A stretch of DNA of 64,000 nucleotides, taken from Acholoe squamosa. Lineage: Eukaryota > Annelida > Polychaeta > Phyllodocida > Polynoidae. The DNA is taken from positions 4,642,501 to 4,706,500 of the forward strand of contig OX439043.1 of NCBI GenBank assembly GCA_949317995.1. Direction: 5' to 3'. The translations under genes and the position numbers were made by a program. The first letter of the stretch is position 1. Each line of letters begins with the position of its first letter. Below, piece by piece: positions 28,769-42,872 of this stretch. The notes beneath the pieces were generated by a model, which searched no databases, was not told the origin of the DNA, and saw nothing but the letters and a program-made list of their open reading frames with translations.

Positions 28769-31700
28769 TAGGCATAGTGTTGCCTATAAAGCTGAGGTGG
28801 CAGTAGCATGGAACAACCTACCATCTAATAAAAGGTTGCTAGAGGGCTATAATTCCTTTTGTACAGATCAGAAGGAGACTCTCTCTAACAAGAGGCTGAG
28901 ATATGACTGAGTTCTAGTTTTGAGTTAGCATAGAGACATATTTTAAGTTACTCTACATTCAGCTGTCCAAGAAAACACCCCCGGTCTCCATCTTGTATAA
29001 GCAACATTTCTCTTAAATGACATAAGTAAGATGTATTTGTCACTTCATATTCACCATAGTTATATGAAGCTTTATGTTATACCTACATAACATTTCAAGA
29101 TTATTGGTACAAATCTATACTGCCTTTTGCTGATGTGCTGATATAATCCACAAGGAAACAAAGACCCACTGGTGCCATGTAAATAGGGGACCCTAGGACC
29201 CACCTTGTATGTCAGTATAAATAAACAGACTTCATAAAAAAACACATTACCCTGAAATACTTCCACTGTTTGCCTTGGGCTGTAGGTGTCAATGTCAACC
29301 GTGTATTGATCCCTGCAGTGTGATGTGAGAATCGGTGTGTCAAGACGGTACCACTCATTGCTCCGACTACCAGCCACTTTTCCCACTCCTCGCCCCTATT
29401 TCTCACCTCCTAACATAGACTTTTTGCCAATATGCACTGTAAAAGAATGTTGTTGAAATAACGATAGATTCCAAAGTTGCCACAGATCCATCATTATTTT
29501 CAAAGAGATGTCACTATGTTCACAGAAATTCCTTGGACCACTGGACTGCCACTTGGAGGTTCTCGTAAAAACTACACTAGCTCCCTGTTCTATAATAATG
29601 GTGATTCACTGTTCAGTTTGACAAGGATCCCTGGAAGATTCAAAGGTTATTTTTCACAGTTTACCTTATTGGGCAGAAGGTGAATCAATGTTGATCATCC
29701 ATCATTTAATATTTTCCTGACCATCCACACCTATCAACCATAAAGCCTCCCTCAGAAGGACTTATGTTACTGAGAGTGGTCAAAGATTGACCCTTCCTCT
29801 ATTGAGGAGTTGCAGAGATGCTGGGTCGAAGATGGCAATGTTAGGGAAAGTCCAAGCGAGCCTTCAAAAGTCAACTATAGCTTTTAGTGTGAACACAAAC
29901 GCCAGATAACTTAATAATGGGGAAGGGGGGGCTGGGATTGACTGGAGGAAAATGTCACTGTGGGACTATGCGGAGAGGGCTGCATTTGGGGCAGGGTCTA
30001 CATCTTAACAGCAACATCTTCAAAAGCTGAAGCAGACTGCAAAAAGACTGATTCAATCATTTGCTCACCAGGTCAGGTGACTGCGTCAACTGGTAAAGAT
30101 GTTGGTATCCTTAATACACTTGCATATTAATAGTGCTTTTCTGAGTTTATCTTAATTATTGTCTATACCATGTCATCACATGTCATCACATTCCTAGTCA
30201 CAAGGTTCCTGAATCGTCTGCTGTGCCTTTATGAAGGTTATGCAGTGTCAATGGCATTATGATAAGTACAGAACTTAAGAAGCCAGCTCAATTAACCTTA
30301 ATCAATTTCCCAAATTAAACTGTATATTACTTAGACAGCTTTTGTGACTATACTAATAATAAAAAGTAAAGTTTGTTGGATGTGATGTGAAGGTATCTAG
30401 GCCATTCTATTTATAGAGACCTAGGTAAGTAGATGGAATTACAAAAGGCAAAAATGTTCCACCACTACCAAGAATACCGTGGCGCAAAAATAGACTGACA
30501 TGACTATATATAATGTGTCCTTGAAATAGTGAAACTTATGAGTGGTTTTAAATCAGTATTTATAATGATTAAATAAACTCTATTGCAGGGTCTGAATGCC
30601 TGTCACATTTTAAGCTTTACGAACCTTTTTATTATTTTTTTACATTTATCCTTTTGCTGTTTTTACACAAGGTGTTTTCCCTTTTGTAATACAATCTTGT
30701 CAAAAGCCTGCCACTTGTGAAAGATTAAAAAAGTGTAATTAATCTAAAAATGCAACCTTTGAACCTAATGGCAAATTGCCTTCTCTGTGGTTTTCATTAA
30801 AATTTTCCCCATCATAAGAGCTCAAAGCTAATGCTTATTTAAGTAAAGAAAGAGGCGGCGTTTTGAAAGTTGATTTCATTTGTGAAGCTCCATGTAGTAA
30901 AAAGTTGAGAACAAGGGAGTTGCCACTTCTGATTAATTAATCTGACTCTATTTCCACCAAGGTCTAAATAAATATGGAGTTGAGATCTACCCAGTGGAAC
31001 CAGATCAAATCAAAGTCATTGAAACAGTTTGAATATTTTGTTCACCACATAAAGTATCTGATATATAAAAATAGATTTTGTACATGATCTTAAAGTGACA
31101 TTGTCCGATTTTTTTCATTTTTTCAAATTCTGTTCATATGTATTCTACACAATGTTATAACACCATATTTAGGCATTTGGAGACCATTGATTGTTATCTT
31201 TAGCTCATACACATTTAGAAAGGGGGTCCCATGGGCCTTCCCATAGGCATTTTGGCATGCACTCCAAAAGTAGGAAATAGGGTATAAATCTAACAATTCT
31301 TTCAAATATGAGCTGAATTATGAGAAAGGAGAGCAAATAAAGTAGGTCCCATAGGAAGTTTGATCTATGTGAACATCATGTGTCATTTTTAAGAAGATTT
31401 TTTGGCCCCAAGCATCGGACTATGCCACTTTAACCTCGGCTGCTGCAATGGTGTTGCATGAGCGAAACAGCCATTCAGTAATATAACCTCAACCAGCATT
31501 GATCTAGGCAATAGAAATGATCTAAGAATACATATAGGATGCATTTGGAATGCATCCAGCCTGCCAACATTCTTGCACTACATTTTACTCATGCCCATTA
31601 TGCTCATGCCATTACATCTGTTAGTTGACCCCTCTTTTTGTCATAACTAAGGCATGTAGGGACTCCATTATTTTTTTTTCAAAATGACTTATTAACAATA

Positions 31701-34700
31701 GATCTTCCTGTTAGGCTGGTTGGACTTGAAAATACTTGAATATGTATTGCATAATCATGTCTGCAAGTAGACCCTAGGCTTCGGTACCAGAAAAAAAACA
31801 CTATGAAGACCCTAATCTTGGTAGGAAAAAAGAAGATTGAGGATAGTGTTTTAGTAGGCATACCAGTGTACTTTTATTTTGATCATGCCCATTACATCAA
31901 CTTTATTTGGGTACAAAAATGAACAGGGGAAAATAATGCCAACCAGAGCACCTCCAAACTACATGAACATGTTAGATAGGACCCCCCACTAAGGAAAATA
32001 TAACTTTATATCAGTTTCTTGCTGCTTGGCTTGATGATATAGAGCCTTATAGAGTGAAGTTGAAATTGAAAAAAGGCAATTTTTTGCAATTTGCTCGATT
32101 TTTCTCTTTAAATTTTCTCAAAAAAAAAATTTGGGGAGTTTGGTGAAAAGTTTATCTTTGCTCTGATTCGATCAAATTGAAGAATTAAAAGGGCAATTAA
32201 GTATTTATTGCACATAATCTCACAAAAGAATCGTTGAGAACTGCAATTTCCGCCATCTTGGATCATGATTCAAAGAAATTGGCTCTCCTCTCTGCATCAA
32301 TATTGGCGGAAATTTCTCAATCTGGGCTTACCTGCAAAGTATGGGTCAGGAGCTACAGTATGATGGGTTATACTTCCTGATCTGCTGTATAGTACCAGAG
32401 ATATTTGCTAAAACTCAAACCTCCGAAATTATCTGCTTGGAAAGTTGAGAGGAACGTGTCAAAGGTCACGTCTCTAAGCAAAGTCACTAAGTCACGTCAG
32501 TAAGCAACGCCACATCACCAAGCAACATCACTATGTGGCAGTTTCCCCTCAAAACACACCACGGTGTGCCGACAATACAGGCTTTAGTTTGCTGATAATA
32601 CAGGCTGTATTTTGCTGCACCAAACTCTAGTGGCGATATGGAAATTTAAGACATTGCATCTATAGTGAGGATAGAAAATTGAGATACAAGATCATATATA
32701 TCAAGATCTTTGTCAGGAATGCACCATTATAATGAAAAGGGACTCTAGAGAAATATGATGCTTTCTTAACATCCTCCTGTAGAAATTATATAGATAGTAT
32801 TCTTTACAGATAACTAGAAATTTTCTCATGGAGATTGAAAGTCAATGATAAGTAAAAGAAGCTTTCCCAGTGTTTTCAATAAAGACCAGGAATATCCATT
32901 CATTCTTGACAACATTGATTCAACATTCAATGCCCACTCGGAGATGAACCCTGTATTTTGGTCAAAAATTGGGGATCAGAATTGAATAAACTCATACTGT
33001 GAAGGAAGAAGATGTTGGGGTGGCTCGCAGATCCTTGCACTCCTACACCCCCCGACTAAGTCCACCATTACAGCCAGCACCTAAAGGGTGTGGTGAATCG
33101 CCTACTGCAGAGGTTCCCTAAGGCACTTCATCACTACTTAATGACATCAATATCCTTCTACCTTTTTAAACTAATTCCTTCCCCAACACACTTAAGGAAG
33201 ACAAATTTACTGTAGGGTTAATCCCCAGGAAGAAAGTCAGTGACGGATTCTCCTTAAAAGGAATGGTGAAAAGATGCATTAGAAACAAAAGTGATCATTA
33301 ATGATTTATTCAATTACTTAATCTAGTGGTGCATGCTGATTTGGCTGAAAGGGAAGGGTACAAAGTCAAGATGTAGGAAGGTTATGACAACCTACTTTTT
33401 AACAGTAGCTGTAAGAAGGACTAGCCTCATGATTAGTCATCGCATGCAAATATAAAGCCATGACAAAACAAGCCTCATGCATTAATGCATAATTTTATTT
33501 GCCTGTGTATTTCCTATATAGGTTCTTGTTCTAGAATGGAGCAATGTATCATAATTACAGCTATGTATTGGCATGAGAGTAGCCTGTCCTTTATTGCATT
33601 GAAAAGAAATTGACAAAAAAGTGATTCTTGTCAAAGTGACAGTTGATTTTACTTGCTGTCCTTAGAGCTTCATTGTCTAGTGTAATATGTGATTGATTTG
33701 CTGGCTTTTTAGACTCATCCTTGAGAGACGAGGCAGGAAGATTATAAATAGTTCCCATTTTCTGATATCATATTTAAAAAAAAAACTGATCGAAGAATTT
33801 TCTTTTGTTGTTGATTTTGAACAAATTTAAGGAATAAATGGTGGCAAAGTACATTTAGAAAGTCCCACATAAAATAGTAACATGTTATCATTACACAGCT
33901 GTTTGGGAAAGAACACAGCCTAGTTACACCCATTTTTAGCCATAATTATGGGTTCATTCTGATATATAAGAGTTTTCTGAATATCTCATGGCAAAATCTG
34001 GGCATTTGAAATGAATAACAAAAAAACAAGACTTTTGAGACATCACTTTAGGACTTTGATTGGTGCTCTTTCTCAAATGTGAAGCATACCTGACGTCCAT
34101 ATTGAACAGAAATTCTTAGGCACCAAGCAGTACTTGAAAAGGTTCACAACCATCCATGTCAAAAAAGCCCTTAATCGCCCCTCATGTCCTTTTACAGAAC
34201 TTCAACAAGAACATCCTGAGGTTCTGCTGTATGTGCTAATAATGTACAATGCAGAACACCGTGTGCCTTTTCCTTACCCTATTTCTTCATTCTTCATGAA
34301 CCACTGTTATTCTCACACCCATGACTATTCCCCACTATTTCCCTTACATTGAAAGTATGCTTAGAAAATTAGTTTTTCGTGACCTGCATATCTTATTGCC
34401 AGCTGCTTCTAAGCTGTACATGTATGTGATTATTTGTAAAGCTTAAGCAATCTTGTCATCCCATGAAAAGAAAGGCATTCAGCCAAACTTGCAAGGGTTT
34501 ACTACAGGGAAAATCTTCCACATCTATATTTATGGTTAGGAACCCGTTAAAGGCTCCTCAGGTTTTGGGCTTCATAGAATTTCAACTTTAACCACTAAGG
34601 TTGTGGGCAGAAGAATGACTTTCCTGATTCATTCTGAAAGGTGATAATGACATCATTCATGGGATATGAATAAAATAAGGAAAGGCTCTTTCATCATTTG

Positions 34701-35051
34701 AGGTAACATTCCCCACTAGAATACACTAGATCATGTGCAGCTACTGGAAATTACCTTGGTGGAATTTAAATTGAGGGAAATTGTTGCTGAATCAATCATT
34801 CTAGTGGAGGCAAGAGTCATTGTGGTGTAATTTACACTTCTGCTATCCATCACAAAGCTGTAAGATCTAATACAATGTCCAGAGTCAGCCCCACATAGTG
34901 TCTGCACTCTCTCACTGTTCACTCCATATCTGTTCCATGCAATTGGATCTGTGTCCTTCATTTGAATTTTCAATTGATTTTAGACATCGTTCTTTCCCTT
35001 TTCATAAAATCTGTTCATTCAGATTGCCCGGATATAATACAGTTGACTATA

Positions 35052-35056
<5 letters not shown>
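28769..35056. other. AT-rich non-coding DNA
   Basis: No supported gene. 29860-29990 matches 54130-54250 directly and 37990-38150 inverted. 30190-31100 repeats 22890-23600. 32450-32540 has short imperfect repeats of AAGCAACGTCAC-like units. 34720-34870 is a further copy of the repeat core found at 11.95 and 23.88 kb. Confidence 0.6.
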
Positions 35057-35123
<67 letters not shown>

Positions 35124-38100
35124 ACATGTACTGGGAATAGGGACCTAAAAGCACCTGGCATTAAGGGCCCTTTTCGCATATCATGTCACATATATAAAAG
35201 GAAGTAATTCACAATTTTGTCGGCTTCTCTAATTATTTAGCTTTGCCTCTCTGCCTCTCTCTCTGTCTCTTTCTTCCCCCCTCAATCCCTCTATCCTACT
35301 TCACTATACAAAGTTGGTTTGTTTTTATCTTTTAAAAATAGCTAACATTACCTCAAATTGTTTAGCCATGTTCCTGCTTGATAATTCACAACACCTTCAC
35401 AACTGCTGGCTCCTTGGCTCTCATACATCTTGATAAAGGGGTGTTGCTGTATTTAGCATCTACACAGTCTAGCCTTCATAAAGAATTAATAGACGAATGA
35501 AGAATGGCTACATAACGGCTATATATATAAATAGATGTTGAGCAATGATATTGCCCCACTGGCAGCACCCAACAGCAGGGTGTTGTGTAGGGCCTAAAGT
35601 AGACTTGAATGATTTGGTTCGACAATTTTAAGAATAAACATATTAATGGATAACATTTGGCTACAATTAAATCGGTTTAGAATAGTGCATTTGATATAGA
35701 TGTAGAGATGGTAAATTGTCCTCTGCATATAGTTACAGATGAATGTATCAACTACTTGCAAGTGTGGGTGAACATGGCTCTAGGGACATTATATTTCAGT
35801 ATATTTCTGGAGGACCCACATGATGCACAAATGAAGTACTGGTGAGCAGACTCAACAGCACTTCATTAGGGAATCATACTACAATAAAAAGAAATCAGTG
35901 GCCCAGACAGATTATTTGGAAACATTGTCTCTTATAGAAACTGCTGTCTGTGCAAAAGTCACCTTTTTATTCCATCTTTGACCTTCCCTCTGTAGTTGTA
36001 CAACCAATCGTTCAATCAGCAGCAGCAACCTGTGCCATGTGTTTAACATTGTTAGTTCAACACACACACATTCACTAATTGATTGCTGAGCTACCCCTTA
36101 GCAAAAACCCGAAACCAATCGGTGAGCCACATAGTGCATTCTTTGTTAACACACTTACATTAATCTTGGACCATTCTGGATTTAACATTGAATTTAGCAG
36201 ATTATTTCAACACTCGTTTATTTCTACAATAGAACAGTGGATCCACCCATATGCTCTACAGATATCATAGAATCAATGACCCTTATCACAATTTGGAAGG
36301 GACAGGGATGCCATTTTTACTTGTATTTGCTGGCAGGTAGTTTTGTGAGATAAAGACTAGGCAGGGGACTGTACCCTGGAGGGTCTTGCCGATAAGCTAA
36401 AGAGGGCACTATGCTGTAAATAGCTCGGTTTAAAAGGTCACACTTTGTTCCACCCTTCAACTTCCACTCACCACTTTAGAGCAACCTGCCATGTTTGAAT
36501 AACATGTGTATTTCATGATAGGTGCCTTCCTATCTTACTCTTTCCTGCCTGTTATCATCAAGTAGCTATCATAGTACTGTTTTGGGAAGGTACTTGACTA
36601 CTGCTGAAAACTGGTAAAGTGCCCTTTTTAAAGCACACTTTTCTGGCACCTCGGTTCATGAGCACTTCTGTGAAACACAAAAAAAAAACAGAACTGAAAA
36701 TAAAGTCACTACTGCAGGTGAGGCAATGCTTTGACGAAACTAGCTCATCCATTATTTCCAGTACCTTACATGGACTAGTAGGCATGGATAGGTGGTAGAT
36801 GAGTGGTAGGTGTCCAACTACTTTGGCTGCCTCTAACCCTACACCTGTAATGACCATGTACCTGTGGTCAATGAGGCACTACAACAAAGCTATTACTGCT
36901 GCAACAACACCACACTGATTATGCCAAAACCCACCTAGAACACAATGAGGCACCAGAACAAAAACTATTACTGCCGCCACTATACCACACTGATAATGTC
37001 AAAACCCACTTTGTTGTACCAGAACAAAGCTATTACTGGCACAGCAAAAACACCACTCTTGCCGTCTTTGTACTCAGGCCTTCAATGCCAACATGACGCA
37101 ACAATACACAGAGACCAAGTTTTAATGTTTGCAAAAATATTCAGTTGTCCCCCTTCCAAGAAATCTGATACTATTCAGCTTTTCTCAAAAGGGTGACACT
37201 ATTTCCACAGCCCACCTCCAATGCAATCACTGCTAATATGAGAATACATATATCCATTACTTTATGAAGAATGGTTCCAGCATTTCCTGCTTTGTTGCTG
37301 TATAATTTTGGTTGTATTACTATCATTTCAAGATGGAAATCAAAAATATCCATGGTGGGTGGGTAGAGTGGAGAATGGCATTGGACAGTTATTTTGGGCT
37401 GAAAGAGGCATGGAGGAATGCAGGGCTAACCATAGCTTCTATTAGTCCAAGAGAGTCTACTTCAAGGGATCGGGATCAGTCTTGATGGCAGCTAGATGTA
37501 TAATCCAGGTGGATGGATTACTGAAAGTACATTATATCTCCAAAGATTACACTAACACATGAAACGATTTCTTTTGATTGAATGCATCATTTACCCATAG
37601 CTAAAAAGAAAGTGAGGGCAATTTTCATAACTTCGTCATCTGGTTTTATTAAGTATATGAAGAGACAAATGTTGGTTGAGATGGATACTGTAATTAAAGG
37701 TAACAGATGAGTATTAATAGTTGGAACACATAGAAAAAAATGTTTGATGGGTAAATCCCACAGGAACTGACCATCCTGCCCAGTGGCATTGGTCATAAAT
37801 GGTAGATGGTGATGAACTCTGAAAACAGCTATCAGTGCGGGTGAAATTTGCACCTTAAGTATCTAGCAGTAAATAGACTTTCTTTTTCTGGTCCACAAAT
37901 CAAGAAACAGACAATTAACTGTTAAACCTCTGTAGTATGTAGACCATGTATCCCATAGTTTGCAAATACTATGAACCAAAATGGTGCTGCTACCATCTAG
38001 ACCCCCCCCCACCATAACCCAGACCTGTGCAGATTCTGTATATTCAACCAGTCCTATAGCGACAGTTTCCTCCCAACCACCTAAACCTGACATACCCGTG

Positions 38101-38620
38101 ATTAGGTTATCTGGCGATTGTGTCCACACTAAAAGCAATAGGTGACTTTTGAAGCCTCACTTTGGACTTAATCCTTTCCCTAACATTGCCACCCTCATGC
38201 CACAATCTCTGCAACTTCTCAGTAAAGAAACGGTCCATCTAGGACCACTTACTGTACCCTGTGTCTGTCCATGAACCAGCTGTTCTTCCAGTGACGAAAA
38301 ATCCGTGAAGGGAGTAGACACTTCTTGTATTGAGAATCCGTATAACTGTGTGTGGTTAGCAATGGTACTTTTTGAGCCCATAAAAGCAAGAATCTGGATA
38401 CTTTATACGTTGCATCATAAGAGCTCACTGCTGGTGAGCATTGGCTGTACCAAAGGAAGCTGGCCATTCCTAACAATGTAAGAGTTAGTAGATTTAGGGA
38501 TGTGGTGAGACAGGGAAGGATAAGTGGTGTGCTGGGGGTGGGGGGAGCTGAGAATGTCCCAAATCACCATAGCGGGACCTGTATTGATGGTTGTAGAAGT
38601 GGCCGGCACAGGCCATTCAT
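34590..38620 (+). repeat. large inverted duplication, left arm
   Basis: Pairs with 54110-58180 in reverse orientation. Anchors: 34590-34660 with about 58110-58170; 35880-36160 with 56740-57220; 36560-36860 with about 56080-56340; 36880-37020 with 55950-56100; 37345-37430 with 54670-54760; and 37980-38160 with 54120-54310. Divergence is considerable and the right arm carries roughly 1 kb extra (54770-55950). The arms are about 15.5 kb apart. Confidence 0.75.
35057..35120. repeat. (TA)n microsatellite, 64 bp
   Basis: An uninterrupted AT/TA dinucleotide run. The open frames reading YIYIYI across it are artefacts of the repeat. Confidence 0.95.
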
Positions 38621-39861
38621 TCCACTACATGAACAGCAGTCACGGGTAACTCTTTAAGGGCCGATAGTGTCTTAATGCATCATCACAATCACTGGTTGTC
38701 ATGATATTCTGTAGCCATGTCATTATTAGTACATAACGTCAACCCTATATGACATGAGGTCAAAGTTGATTTGTCCAACCCTCTAAACATTTCTGATATT
38801 GGAGGTTAAATCGAAAATTCAATGGGGAATGTGGCTGAGACAGCCCATTCAGACCGCTACTGTAGAGATCACATGGAAGTAAATTATGCCCTCTCGTAAG
38901 TCATAGGGTATTCAGGCCTGCACTGAAGGGTGTTCTGGCTGCTGATTGGTTTAGAATTAGAAGAAATATTGGTAAAATTAAGAAAAGAAATCACACACAG
39001 GTGTTCCCAAATAGTTGATAAATGGAATAGTAGGTGTGTTTTTTATATTATGCCAGGGCTTGGGGATTTTATGAGGTGTTCAAAAGTTAATCTGGCAAAT
39101 GGAGATTTTTAGGCCCGAAAAAGGATAGAATGACACTCACTGCACATATCATTCCCTTATTTGAGATTTTCAGGGTTAAGCCTATCCAACATTCTGTCAC
39201 ATTGTGTATGAGGGATGAATTGTTCATGCTATGGTTGAAACCTTTACCAACGATCATTTTAGGCGGCTGTTTTTGTGTGTTTCGCTATATAGAAACATAG
39301 AGGAAATGGATTTAGTTCCCCATGACCTAGAGACATGAACATGGTTAGACCTTTAAAGGCCAAAAAGCATTTTAATAAATCATGCCCATGGAATGGAGAT
39401 CATCAATGAAATTCCCTACGGTGGTATGGAGAGGGTTAGCACGTCAGGTCAAAATGCCGGGAATAGGCATCTTTGGCAAAAATAGGCTTTGGACTTTATA
39501 TTTCTATTCACCCCTCCCCCTAGAAATCATTGAGAATCTAGGGTATAATTTATTCTGAGGAATGCTGAGGACTGGTCCTCTAAATTCCATCACATACCCA
39601 GAAACACCAGTAAATTCATCCTCATTTCTCAAGATACATAGCCTTTATTGGATATAAGAATTATTCTATAGATCTACAGTGCCATTCTTCTCGACTCCCC
39701 TGTGTATCTGATCATTTCCTTATCTGTCCTCCTGCCTCCTGAGTTTCTCACTAGAGGTCTCTGTGTTCTCCATGTGGTGATGGCAGTCACATGACTGGGG
39801 TGCAGATGTGATGGCTACTGAACGAATGCTGATGCTATTACCATCCCTCGTCCCTAGTCTC
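35121..39861. other. AT-rich non-coding DNA within the left inverted arm
   Basis: No supported gene; it consists largely of the inverted duplication described above. 39700-39860 is the inverted mate of about 20890-21000 (ATGGTAATAGTATCAGCATT on one strand, its relative on the other). Confidence 0.6.
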
Positions 39862-40120
39862 CTGGAAGGCATTTCTCAAGATGGTACAACTAGGATTTCT
39901 TCAAGTCGTAGTGGGATCCCTCACGCCAATGCCATCACAACTATGCATCTAGTGGTCACTAATGATTGCACTGGTACGACTGCCCTACCAAACCCAATGC
40001 AATTACTACATTAAGTGCTGATCATACAGTGCAGTTGTAGGACATTTCCCACTCCAATTTTGAGAGTTTCAAATTGTAGTGGTTGTGCCAAGTCGTATCA
40101 TCTAGAGAAATGCCTTCCAG
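39862..40120. mobile_element. 259-bp foldback element, family B copy 2
   Basis: CTGGAAGGCATTTCTC (39862-39877) is an exact reverse complement of 40105-40120. The internal sequence (TGCACTGGTACGACTGCC...GTGCTGATCATACAGTGCAG) is homologous to the element at 20567-20833. Flanking DNA on both sides matches the flank of copy 1 in inverted order, so the element moved or was duplicated with its surroundings. Confidence 0.7.
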
Positions 40121-42272
40121 AAATGGTGCTCATCTGAACACATATCAGCATGCACTGAGGTTTACATATTTGAAACAGTGAGGCACCTTGCGAGTCACTA
40201 AAGTAAATTCTTATGCCACCTTCACAGAGAGAAGAACACTGATCGCTTTGACGCATATTGCACAGGTCACGATTTGTCTCCTACATGATATGTATGAAGG
40301 CATGTCGAATGGGGTTGACACTCTCACATTTGGTTCATCAACTCCACTTGACATGCGTAATGAAGACACGTCACACATTCCTGACCCATGCACCTGAGTG
40401 CTAGGTAATACTGTGAGACAATTATGTAAGGGTCAAGAGCAGTCAAGAGCTATGTACCAATGGTTCAATCAAGGCCGGCCTATAATAGAAGGCAGGGGAT
40501 ATCATAGTCCCACAGGCCTGCAACAACAAGTCACTTTTTCCTATCTACAGAACTTCTACCTCACTAAGGACTTCTATGCGGTCCATAAAAAAAGGCCATG
40601 GAGGTGCATGGTAATGCCATATGTCTCCATGTACTGTAGATACTGAGATTATAGATTGTGGGTTAGCATACAATCTTTTGGTAATTTCACTCACCCACAC
40701 ATAAGGTGTCTAACCTCTCCTGTTGAAGAATTCAGGATTGTGGGTGTCTATTTTGATATTCAATAACAAATGTGACACAATCTGCAAAAATGGGCCTTAG
40801 TGCAGGGGGTTCTAAGTTCCATTCTCCCAGTACATGTCACAAATGCAAATTTAACAGTGAAATAGAATTCACTATCATTCATTGATAGTATTTACAAACC
40901 TTAGTGATCTTTTCTTCATGAAAACAAAATCACACAGATACATCAAATGTCTCAAGTGTTGGTAGTACCTCTTGGTAGTGGTTAATATTGGTACCAAAAT
41001 GGTTGTTTGCCCCATCTAGTGGAATATCCAAGAACAATTATGTATGTCAAACCATCACATGTCAAGTGCCTTCGACATGGCCATGACCCTAGTAAACTCA
41101 CAGATGACATGGCATTTTAAGGCATGTCAAATCATATAAGGATTAGTGTGTGCTACAGTTGTCATGGTGACATATGTGCACATTTCCCAATGAAGTGTGC
41201 TCTCTGTGTCAAATCAAGTTGACATGGGTATACATACATGTCACTTTGTTAGGAAGACTTTTTTCAGTGTTGTGTACAATGCACACCCAAAGTGTAAGGC
41301 TACTTCAAGGGATACTTTTGTAACGTATATATGTACATGTATAAGGCTACTATTAGGTATACTATTGTAATGTCCATCTTTAATAAAATGTGTACCCCAT
41401 TTACATAAGGTACAACCGTGGTCTTGAGTGACATATATCATAAAGAACATGTATGCGGAGTCAGAGTTTGGCTAATTTAATACTTCTCTGTGGATGTAAA
41501 TCCCCACCTAATAGGTTTTAGCTGATCTTACAAGGTGCAGAAAAAATGAAGTAAAATGTACCAGAGACTGTATCAATGCATAGGACAAGGGACACCTTCA
41601 AGGCTTCATTTTTTTCATTTATCATTTATTTCTTTTTGGGAAAAGGATGAGGAGAAACATACAGTCCATCCATGAGTAGTGGTTGCAGCCTTTAATACAG
41701 CATAGAAGCCACTCATCAAAGATGGCAAAACTGAAATTAATAGACCTCTGTTTAGGTGTTCCAATACTGACAAATTCAAGGGGTATAATGTTGCAGCCAG
41801 CTGAATTAAAGTCTAGACAGCAAGTGCCAAACAACTGTGATTGTTTTGCACGGATCTATACCATCCATTAGTAAGGTCCTTCTGTAGGCAGGTGGCGCTG
41901 CCCCAGCTGTTTAGCATCTGGAATGAAGAATGCAAAATTAATTTCCTCTTTGTTGTATAGTACCTTTATGGGATCCTCAGTCTAAAAGTCGTCCATACAG
42001 ATGAAATTAGGGTAGTCAATTTCAAAAATCGACCTGAACGCGTCATACTAACACTACAAAGTCGTAGGTAGTCAGGATGATGACTTTAATTCGCCATTTT
42101 GACGACCTTAAGCTGTAGATTGGGGTATTGTCAACCTAAGGACTTAAGTTTGATTCTGAGATTAGAGCTGGAATGGGATCACTTACTTTTCTAGGATCAA
42201 GCTACATCGTCTCATACTCTACCACTGTTGACATCAACTGCCACTATACATAGACTAGCAAATGTAGATTAC
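40121..42272. other. AT-rich non-coding DNA
   Basis: No supported gene and no domain recognisable in any short frame. A degraded CACTG-family fragment lies at its right end. Confidence 0.55.
42044..42140 (-). mobile_element. degraded fragment of the GACGAC-repeat CACTG family
   Basis: The complement reads GTCGTCAAAATGGCG and TCATCATCCTGACTACC, closely related to the core of the element at 16612-16914. The terminal CACTG pair is not intact here. It abuts the GC-rich island. Confidence 0.5.
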
Positions 42273-42868
42273 CTGAGTGACAGGAGACACCGCCGGCCAG
42301 GGGGGAACGGGGGCCCTCCTCCGACGGCGACTGCTGGGGGGGGTCCGGTGATAGGAGGACCACTGCGCCTGCTGTGGTGCGGTTGCAGTTTGCCGAGCCC
42401 GCTGTCGCACGGGGCACAGCCAGGGCGGGTCGGGAGGTTCCTGGTCGGTGGGCAGCGGTGTCTCCTGACGACCCTGCCGCCGCTGAAGGGGCCACCCGGG
42501 GTTGGGGGGCGCTCTCCCTCTGCTGCCCTGCGAGCGGTCCACTGTTGGCAGCTTCCTGAGGTGCCCTTGAAGGCTGTCGCCCGTGTGGGCGCTGGCGTGG
42601 TGGCCTGACTGGGGACTGCCACTCATCCGGCAGGGGCGGCCCCCCCTCCTCGTCGGACACACAGAGGACATTTGCAGGGGTGCTGTCCCCTACCGCCTCC
42701 AGGGCCTCCCTTTCGGCCGGCAGGACAGGTCCCCCAGGCCAAGGGCGGCAGGTGGCTCCCCGCGGGACTGGGGGGAGCGTCTCCGTCACCTCCCTGGGCC
42801 TGAACAGTGTAATAGGGCTGACCTGATCCCATACTGAGTTCAGCAGCCTCATCTCCTCCGCGGGGATG
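42273..42868 (-). CDS. possible coding exon or retroelement ORF fragment, unrecognised
   Basis: The minus strand has one open frame across this GC-rich segment. Its peptide (EEMRLLNSVWDQVSPITLF..., later ANVLCVSDEEGGPPLPDEWQ) looks more protein-like than the plus-strand frames, then becomes Pro/Arg/Ser-rich. A donor-like CAG|GTAATC sits at its end (42272 side). A CAG acceptor preceded by pyrimidine-rich repeat sequence sits near 42869-42871. The upstream frame is closed by a TAG inside the minisatellite. I recognise no family. It could be a host exon, an antisense ORF of the LTR-bearing unit, or chance in GC-rich DNA. Confidence 0.25.
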
Positions 42869-42872
42869 CTGA

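Larger units (their letters stand above)
23560..29780 (+). repeat. direct segmental duplication, copy 2
   Basis: The mate of 10540-17000. Relative to copy 1 it lacks the transposons at 10981, 16193 and 16612 and carries its own 867-bp CACTG element (27902-28768), so both copies have been hit independently since they separated. No open frame is conserved between the copies. Confidence 0.75.

Noticed and set aside
34898-35207. Frames reading YIYIYI
   Set aside because: Produced by the (TA)n microsatellite.
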